Translations under genes and position numbers: made by a program
Assembly (NCBI RefSeq): GCF_001718195.1
Contig: NZ_MCNV01000005.1
Coordinates: 62,001-126,000, forward strand
Length of the DNA: 64,000 bases
Direction of reading: 5' to 3'
Source: Paraburkholderia nodosa
GTDB lineage: Bacteria; Pseudomonadota; Gammaproteobacteria; Burkholderiales; Burkholderiaceae
Notes under the pieces: model-generated
What the model saw: the letters and a program-made list of their open reading frames with translations, nothing else
Told to the model about the DNA's origin: nothing
Databases searched by the model: none
Part shown: piece by piece, positions 58,956 to 64,000 of the stretch
Layout: the number at the start of each line of letters is the position of its first letter
Numbering within the stretch: position 1 is the first letter of the stretch

Positions 58956-60067
58956 CCGCAGCCGGCTCCGTTGACGCTCGCCCGGGCCTTCTCCTTCTGG
59001 CGCCCGAGGGTGCCGCGCCACGCCCTGGCGAGCATGAGCGTCGCGCCGATCGCGACGATGTCGCCAGCCAGCGCTGCCGCGAACGCCGCCGCGCCGTGCA
59101 GCGCGTGTGGCGTGGCGGTGTCGACGATCACCGAGATCAGCGTGCCGCCGACGAAACACACGAGCCCCGTGCGGCCAACGGTCACGACGGCGGGCACGCG
59201 CGCGGCGATCCGCGCGATCGTGCCGCGATGGACGAAATACGCCGCCACCATGGCAATGCCGATGAAGTTGACGACGCGCGCGAAGGCCAGATGCTGTTTC
59301 ATTGCCCCAGGCATGGGTTGAATCAGGAGGAACCATTTAACCGCCGCGAACAGCACCACCGCGGCGAACGCGCATCGTACCAGCCAGCGCGCGGTTTCCG
59401 AGGTCTTGAAGCCGGGCGGAAGCGGGTGCAGCCGGCAGAGCATGCCGAATACGAACATCAACTGCCACGCGAATGGGTTGAACGGCCAGTTCGCGAGCGT
59501 GCTCGCGCCGATGAGCGCAGCCAGCAGCGGCGCGAAGGCCCAGAGCAGCAGGCTGCAGATCAGCGTGGCGAGCGGCGCGCGGCGGGCGAAGGGGACGGCT
59601 GCGGGCACGCACAGCGCAAATATGACATACATCGGCAGCACGCTGGACAGATACGGCTGGCGGGCGAGCAAGACGACGTGGAGGGTCTCGCGCAGCGGAT
59701 GCGTGGCAAACGACGCCCAGCCGCTCAGGTCGGCGGCGGCAGGATTGAGGTTCAGGAGCGCGAGCATCGCGCCAGAAAGCAGCGTGAGGAGGGCGGTCAG
59801 CAGATAGGCGCGGTAGATCTCCCAGCTGCGGCGCAGGAAGCGCGCTTGCGCGGCGCTCATGCCACGGTGCGCGCGCACGGCCATAAAGGCCGCGGCCGAC
59901 GCGTACCCGCCGAGAAACACGAACACTTCGGCGGAGTCGCACAGCGCGTAAGCGTGCAGCGTCAGCTGCGCCAAGGCGCTGCCCGGTATGTGATCGAGCA
60001 CGATCACAATCAGCACGACGCCGCGGAAAAAGTCGACTTCGATCGAACGCCTCTGGCGAGACTCCAT
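58952..60067 (-). CDS. OpgC-family membrane acyltransferase
   Basis: A 371-residue, about ten-helix protein. ATG 60067 follows GAGGG; the N-terminus IEVDFFRGVVLIVIVLDHIPG is the OpgC motif (family DFFRG-LIxxH), and the polar stretch WEIYRAYLLTAL follows. OpgC-type enzymes transfer succinyl or similar groups to periplasmic glucans. The conserved acyltransferase-3 His is present in IVLDHIPG. The gene is coupled to the tannase-family gene. Confidence 0.87.
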   Translation of the reverse strand: MESRQRRSIEVDFFRGVVLIVIVLDHIPGSALAQLTLHAYALCDSAEVFVFLGGYASAAAFMAVRAHRGMSAAQARFLRRSWEIYRAYLLTALLTLLSGAMLALLNLNPAAADLSGWASFATHPLRETLHVVLLARQPYLSSVLPMYVIFALCVPAAVPFARRAPLATLICSLLLWAFAPLLAALIGASTLANWPFNPFAWQLMFVFGMLCRLHPLPPGFKTSETARWLVRCAFAAVVLFAAVKWFLLIQPMPGAMKQHLAFARVVNFIGIAMVAAYFVHRGTIARIAARVPAVVTVGRTGLVCFVGGTLISVIVDTATPHALHGAAAFAAALAGDIVAIGATLMLARAWRGTLGRQKEKARASVNGAGCG

Positions 60068-60307
60068 GGTGCCCTCGCAAGCATCGCGGCGGCGCCAGCT
60101 CAGGCTGGCGTCGACCGCTCGATGAATGTCAGGGCGGCGGCTCACTTATCGTGAGCGTCGCCCTTGTGCGTACGAGGGCATCTCGCAGGTATCGTTCCCT
60201 GCTCGCGGCGTGGTTGGGGCTTTATGCGCCTGATATGACACGCGCGCCATGTCAGCGCCATCTGCATGCCAGCTATGTGGCGATTGCGGTGTCCGGCGGC
60301 GTGTCGC

Positions 60308-60784
60308 CTACTTCGCTGCGGCGGCGCGTTCGATTCCGGCGATGTCGATCTTGCGCATAGTCATCATCGCTTCCATCGCGCGCTTGCCGGCTTCGCGATC
60401 AGTGCCGAAGACGCATTCGAGCAGGCGCTTTGGCGTGATCTGCCACGAAAAACCCCAGCGATCCTTGCACCAGCCGCAATCCGATTCCTCGCCGCCGTTG
60501 CCGACGATGGCGTTCCAGTAGCGGTCGGTCTCTTCCTGGCTGTGGGTCTCGACCATGAAGCTCACGGCCTGGTTCGCCTGGAAGTTGGGGCCGCCGTTCA
60601 GGCCCACGAAGCGCCGGCCGAGCACCGTGAATTCCACCACCAGTTCCGCCCCCGCACCGATGCCTGGTATCGGGGATACATGGCCAGCCCCGACATGGCT
60701 GTCCGGAAACGTCGCGGCGTAGAACTCCGCCGCTTCGCGTGCTCTACCTTCATCGAACCACAGGCAAGTCACAAGTTCCGCCAT
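60308..60784 (-). CDS. VOC/PhnB-like 3-demethylubiquinone-type protein
   Basis: A 158-residue protein of the PhnB-like VOC group, often mis-named 3-demethylubiquinone methyltransferase. ATG 60784 follows GGAG by 6 bases; motifs are [42 protein letters not shown] and the closing [14 protein letters not shown]. No methyltransferase function is implied. Confidence 0.88.
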   Translation of the reverse strand: MAELVTCLWFDEGRAREAAEFYAATFPDSHVGAGHVSPIPGIGAGAELVVEFTVLGRRFVGLNGGPNFQANQAVSFMVETHSQEETDRYWNAIVGNGGEESDCGWCKDRWGFSWQITPKRLLECVFGTDREAGKRAMEAMMTMRKIDIAGIERAAAAK

Positions 60785-60890
60785 CACGATCTCCTTTGAC
60801 AAGGCGTCTCATTGCCGACGCGTAGCGCACATTGTGACAAAGCCTCGGCGTTATGGGGGATTTTTGATTTTTGCTGATGGAGTACCGCGG

Positions 60891-61151
60891 CTAGTCGATG
60901 CAGCGTTCGATCGCGAGGGACTGGGCGTTGTGTGCATCTATCCTGTCGTGTTCCGAAAATGATTCGGAGTACGATGCAACACACAGCGCAAGATTAGCGC
61001 GGGTGCTGGGTGGCGCGAACATGAGCGCAAGCGTGAATGCCATGACTGCCGCAAGCACAATAGCGCCGCCGCGCAAGGTCGTGCGCAAAGCGGGCGATAA
61101 GGGGAAAACGGCGCTAAAACGCGAAGTGTGTTCGACGATGGTTCGGAACAT
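60891..61151 (-). CDS. Small hypothetical membrane/exported protein
   Basis: An 86-residue frame with a hydrophobic core (GAIVLAAVMAFTLALMFA, about residues 29-46) and a polar tail. AAGAG lies 6 bases before the ATG. No family is recognised, and short open frames are frequent in this G+C-rich sequence, so it may be spurious. Confidence 0.4.
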   Translation of the reverse strand: MFRTIVEHTSRFSAVFPLSPALRTTLRGGAIVLAAVMAFTLALMFAPPSTRANLALCVASYSESFSEHDRIDAHNAQSLAIERCID

Positions 61152-61276
61152 GACGGGCTCTTTGCGGTGAACGTCGAGGGCATGACGTCACGATAGTGCA
61201 GGCCCGGCAGTCGCGACAAGACCCAGCCGCGCGGCAAAACATGGAGCCACGCACCGCGGGATCGAGGGACATACGA

Positions 61277-62194
61277 CTACTTCGGGAATGCTTGACGATA
61301 GACATTCGGCGCGGCGCCGAATGCATCGCGGAAGCGATGGCTGAAGTGGCTCGCGTTCGCGTACCCGCACTCTGCGGCAATCTGCGCGAGCGGCAGAGCG
61401 GTCGTGCGCAACAGCAGGCGGGCGCGCTCCAGACGCTGGGCGGCGATCCACGCATGCGGCGGCCGCCCGAACGAGGTGCGAAACATACGCGCGAGATGGT
61501 ACTCGGAAAGGCACGCGACATCGGCCAGTGCGCCGAGCGTCAGCGTCTCGCCCAGGTGGGCGTCGATATAGTCGCGCAGCCGCCGCCGTGTCGATACGGC
61601 GAGGCCGCCCTTGAGGGCCGCGCCCGCGCGCCGCACGCCCTGGCTGCGCAGCAGCAGGCTCAGCACGTCGTGCGCCGTTTCGTTGCTGCGTAAAAGTCCA
61701 TCTGGATCGGCCCAGTTCTCGTTGGCCAGCGCCTGGCAGAGCACGGCAATGCGTTCGTCTTCGAAATACGTGCGGTCAGCGAGAGTGAGTTCGCGCGGTT
61801 CCTGGTCGAGTTCGCGCACCGCGCGCTGCGTGAAGTGCTCGGGCAGGAAATACAGGTGCATGAAATGCATGTGGCCGCGCACCCACCAGCGCGATTCATG
61901 GTCGCCGGGCAGCGCGCAGAGGCGGCTTGGCGCGCCGTACACGCCAGGCAGTTTCTGCCGCTCCGTGCGGTAGCCGCCGTCGAGATAGCACGACAGCGTG
62001 TGATGGCCCGGCCGGTCATAGACGGTTTCGGCCTCGCGCGTGACGCGCGTCCACACGGCGGCCGCGAACTGGTCGCCGAGCCACGCAAAGCGCTCCAGCG
62101 TCGCATTGGCCTCGCTCAGCGTGCGGCACACCGAATGCAGCCCAAAGGGCGTATTGGCGAGGGCGGGTGCGGGAAGCGGCACCTGGGCGTTCAT
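61277..62194 (-). CDS. AraC-family regulator
   Basis: A 305-residue regulator. The N-terminal sensor region is unassigned; the C-terminal DNA-binding domain is typical (LGETLTLGALADVACLSEYHLARMFRTSFGRPPHAWIAAQRLERARLLLRTT, then IAAECGYANASHFSHRFRDAFG). ATG 62194 gives MNAQVPLPAPALAN; the open frame further upstream has no regulator character, though no strong ribosome site is seen. Divergent from the EamA exporter gene, a likely target. Confidence 0.9.
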   Translation of the reverse strand: MNAQVPLPAPALANTPFGLHSVCRTLSEANATLERFAWLGDQFAAAVWTRVTREAETVYDRPGHHTLSCYLDGGYRTERQKLPGVYGAPSRLCALPGDHESRWWVRGHMHFMHLYFLPEHFTQRAVRELDQEPRELTLADRTYFEDERIAVLCQALANENWADPDGLLRSNETAHDVLSLLLRSQGVRRAGAALKGGLAVSTRRRLRDYIDAHLGETLTLGALADVACLSEYHLARMFRTSFGRPPHAWIAAQRLERARLLLRTTALPLAQIAAECGYANASHFSHRFRDAFGAAPNVYRQAFPK

Positions 62195-62389
62195 GGTCGG
62201 GGCGGCGTGCTGCAAGGCGGTGATGGGGTCCACAAAGCGGGTAGTCAGAGCGGCTTTTGAAAGTATACGCTCGCGCCCCCGCCGTTGCTGGCCGTGGCCG
62301 GGCGCAGGCAAGAAATGCGCAATCCTGGACAAGTCCGCGCCGGCCCCGTGCGCCATAGTTGTGGCATCGACTCGAGGTCCTTTCCCGCG

Positions 62390-63289
62390 ATGAATCTCTT
62401 ACTCTACGTGCTCACCGTCCTGATCTGGGGCACCACCTGGATCGCTATCAAGTGGCAGCTTGGCGTCGTGCCCGCGCCCGTTTCGATCGCCTGGCGTTTC
62501 GGGCTCGCGGCACTTCTGGTGTTTGCGCTGCTGGGCGTGATGCGCCGCCCCGTCTGGCCGCCGCGCGCGGCGTGGCGCTATCTCGTCGCCCAGGGGCTGG
62601 CGCTGTTCTGCCTCAATTTCCTGTGCTTTTACTATGCCGAGAACATCGTGCCGAGCGGGCTCGTGGCCGTGGTGTTTTCGACCGCGCCGCTCTTGAATTC
62701 GATCAACGGACGCATTTTCATGGGGCGGCCGCTGCAACCCTCCGCCGTGGGCGGCGCCGTACTGGGCCTGATCGGGATCGTTTGTCTTTTCCTGCAGCAG
62801 ATGGCCGGCCATATCGGCGATCAGACCGCGTGGCTCGGCCTCGCCGTGGCCTTCCTCGGCACGCTGTGCTTTTCCACGGGCAATCTGCTATCCAGCCGCA
62901 TGCAGTCGATGGGGCTCAATCCGCTCGTCACGAACGGCTGGGCCATGCTGATCGGCACCGCTGTGCTCGTGGCCGGCAGTGCCGCGGCCGGATTGCCGTT
63001 CAGGCTTGAAATGGATGCGCGCTATCTCGGCGCGCTGGCCTGGCTCGTCGTAGCAGGGTCAGTGATCGGCTTTACGGCCTATCTGACGCTCGTTGGCCGG
63101 ATCGGGCCCGAGCGCGCGGCGTATTGCACGGTCTTGTTCCCGATCGTCGCGCTGGCCGTTTCGACGGTCTACGAGGGCTACCGGTGGTCCTTGCTTGCGG
63201 TTATCGGGCTTTTGCTGGTCGTCTCGGGCAACCTCGTAGCGTTCGATCTGACGCGGCGCCTGTTCGCGCGCCGCGCGCCGGCAGCGTGA
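62390..63289 (+). CDS. EamA-family (DMT) transporter
   Basis: A 299-residue, ten-helix drug/metabolite exporter. Two EamA repeats are visible (LYVLTVLIWGTTWIAIKWQLG and WLGLAVAFLGTLCFSTGNLLS) and the typical helix FYYAENIVPSGLVAVVFSTAPLL. ATG 62390 is the start, with GAGG at a rather long distance. It is divergent from the AraC gene, so an inducible exporter of an amino acid or toxic metabolite is plausible. Confidence 0.9.
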   Translation: MNLLLYVLTVLIWGTTWIAIKWQLGVVPAPVSIAWRFGLAALLVFALLGVMRRPVWPPRAAWRYLVAQGLALFCLNFLCFYYAENIVPSGLVAVVFSTAPLLNSINGRIFMGRPLQPSAVGGAVLGLIGIVCLFLQQMAGHIGDQTAWLGLAVAFLGTLCFSTGNLLSSRMQSMGLNPLVTNGWAMLIGTAVLVAGSAAAGLPFRLEMDARYLGALAWLVVAGSVIGFTAYLTLVGRIGPERAAYCTVLFPIVALAVSTVYEGYRWSLLAVIGLLLVVSGNLVAFDLTRRLFARRAPAA

Positions 63290-63296
63290 GCGGGCT

Positions 63297-63806
63297 TCAG
63301 CGCGCCAGGGTCGCCTTCAGGGTGTTGGCATAGCGCCGATATAGCCAGGCGGAACACGGCGCGCCCAGATAGAGCGCGCCGAAAGCAGCGAGTGCGGTGC
63401 CCAGCAGATTGTGGGTGTCGAGCGAAGCGAGAGCCTGGTGCCGCGTCGCGAGGCCGGGTGCGGCGACGACGACCGAGGCCGTGAGCGTGGGTAGTCCTGC
63501 GACACCTGGATGAGCCAGATGCTCCAGCAATGCCCGCGCGTATCGGTCCACACTTCCCGTATCCAGGCAGACGAGCACCGGCGCGAGGATGGCCAGTCCC
63601 CAGGTGCAGCCAAGATATCGCCAATAGCTCGGGTAGGTGAGGAGCCGGAACGGCGGCGTGCGGTCGGGGCTCAGGGTGTTCACGGCGGACGACGAAAGCC
63701 ACGCGTAGGGCAGTAGCAAAACCGCAAATACGGGGTGGTGACGGAAATATCGCCAGCCGTCGCGCCATGCGCCCTTCACGCACTGACCCAATATGATCGA
63801 CTCCAT
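63297..63806 (-). CDS. Hypothetical membrane protein
   Basis: A 169-residue protein with four hydrophobic segments (AVLLLPYAWLSSSAV, LGCTWGLAILAPVLVCL, TASVVVAAPGLA, LLGTALAAFGALYLG). AAGGGA precedes the ATG. The N-terminus GAWRDGWRYFRHHPVFAVLLLPYAW is reminiscent of small YciC-like or DUF-type proteins, without firm assignment. Confidence 0.65.
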   Translation of the reverse strand: MESIILGQCVKGAWRDGWRYFRHHPVFAVLLLPYAWLSSSAVNTLSPDRTPPFRLLTYPSYWRYLGCTWGLAILAPVLVCLDTGSVDRYARALLEHLAHPGVAGLPTLTASVVVAAPGLATRHQALASLDTHNLLGTALAAFGALYLGAPCSAWLYRRYANTLKATLAR

Positions 63807-64000
63807 TCGAATCCCTTGTGCGTTTTTATTTGCGGTTGCCTCGAAGCGCCAGCGGGGCGTTTATGTGTTTTGCATCATTCGCCGCTGGCCGGGCGGCCGC
63901 GTCGATTGTGACGGGCTGTGGGCGACGAGTATGTGGGATGGCACACTGAGATTTTCGGTGAGTTATTCAATTCAATTTCAAATCCCTACATTTTTATTAC

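Noticed and set aside
60308-60784. 3-demethylubiquinone methyltransferase
   Set aside because: Although annotated so in many genomes, the sequence is a VOC-fold PhnB-like protein without a SAM-binding motif.
1-64000. Mobile elements, prophage, CRISPR or rRNA/tRNA genes
   Set aside because: I looked for transposases, integrases, regularly spaced repeats and conserved RNA sequences on both strands and saw none; short tRNA genes could be missed without folding tools.

Overview
The window reads as chromosomal DNA of a Burkholderiales bacterium, most likely of the Burkholderia/Paraburkholderia/Caballeronia group. Base composition is uniformly G+C-rich, gene starts carry strong GGAGG-type ribosome sites, and the gene families are typical of that group (DUF4148 and DUF2934 proteins, many LysR/AraC/MocR regulators, a Ku/LigD pair, OpgC, Tat-exported phospholipase C). 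I see no rRNA, tRNA, insertion sequence, integrase, phage gene or CRISPR array. Genus is inferred from gene content only.

Layout. 1-1083: 3' part of a membrane EAL (c-di-GMP phosphodiesterase) gene. 1.2-7.7 kb: small exported protein, then a MocR regulator divergent from an amino-acid permease, a DadA-like FAD oxidoreductase and an orphan LivJ-type binding protein. 7.7-10.7 kb: large soluble hybrid histidine kinase. 10.9-14.4 kb: Ku and three-domain LigD, the bacterial non-homologous end-joining pair. 14.6-23.9 kb: ectoine catabolism block (enuR, eutB, eutC, doeA, doeB, doeX, doeC, doeD) closed by a strong terminator; uptake genes and eutA are not present. 24.2-32.4 kb: FNR-type regulator, exported phosphodiesterase, Gfo/Idh/MocA oxidoreductase, LysR, small membrane proteins and an MHS-type symporter. 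32.9-39.7 kb: AraC regulator and a pentitol operon (binding protein, single-domain ATPase, permease, ribitol-dehydrogenase-like SDR, FGGY ribulokinase-like enzyme), predicted to bring in ribitol and convert it through D-ribulose to D-ribulose 5-phosphate. 39.8-47 kb: Bcr/CflA efflux pump, Tat-exported Kelch protein, group I cysteine desulfurase, TauE-type exporter, LysR and a membrane protein. 47-48.5 kb: MoaD/ThiS-like protein with a Gly-Gly tail paired with a cytosolic Asp-box beta-propeller. 48.9-64 kb: mostly envelope functions (DUF4148, phospholipase C, Spy-like and Pro/His-rich exported proteins, outer-membrane phospholipase A, OpgC acyltransferase coupled to a tannase-family esterase), with VOC proteins, an AraC regulator and an EamA exporter.

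Most notable points: the lean ectoine operon with repeated EnuR-type operator candidates; the MoaD-like/propeller pair of unknown function close to other sulfur genes; a tannase-family enzyme in which both cysteines of the CS-D-HC motif are glycine; an OMPLA whose catalytic Asn position is Asp; and a 12-bp in-frame minisatellite at the start of a sugar ABC ATPase. Domain and family calls rest on motif recognition by eye, without database searches.
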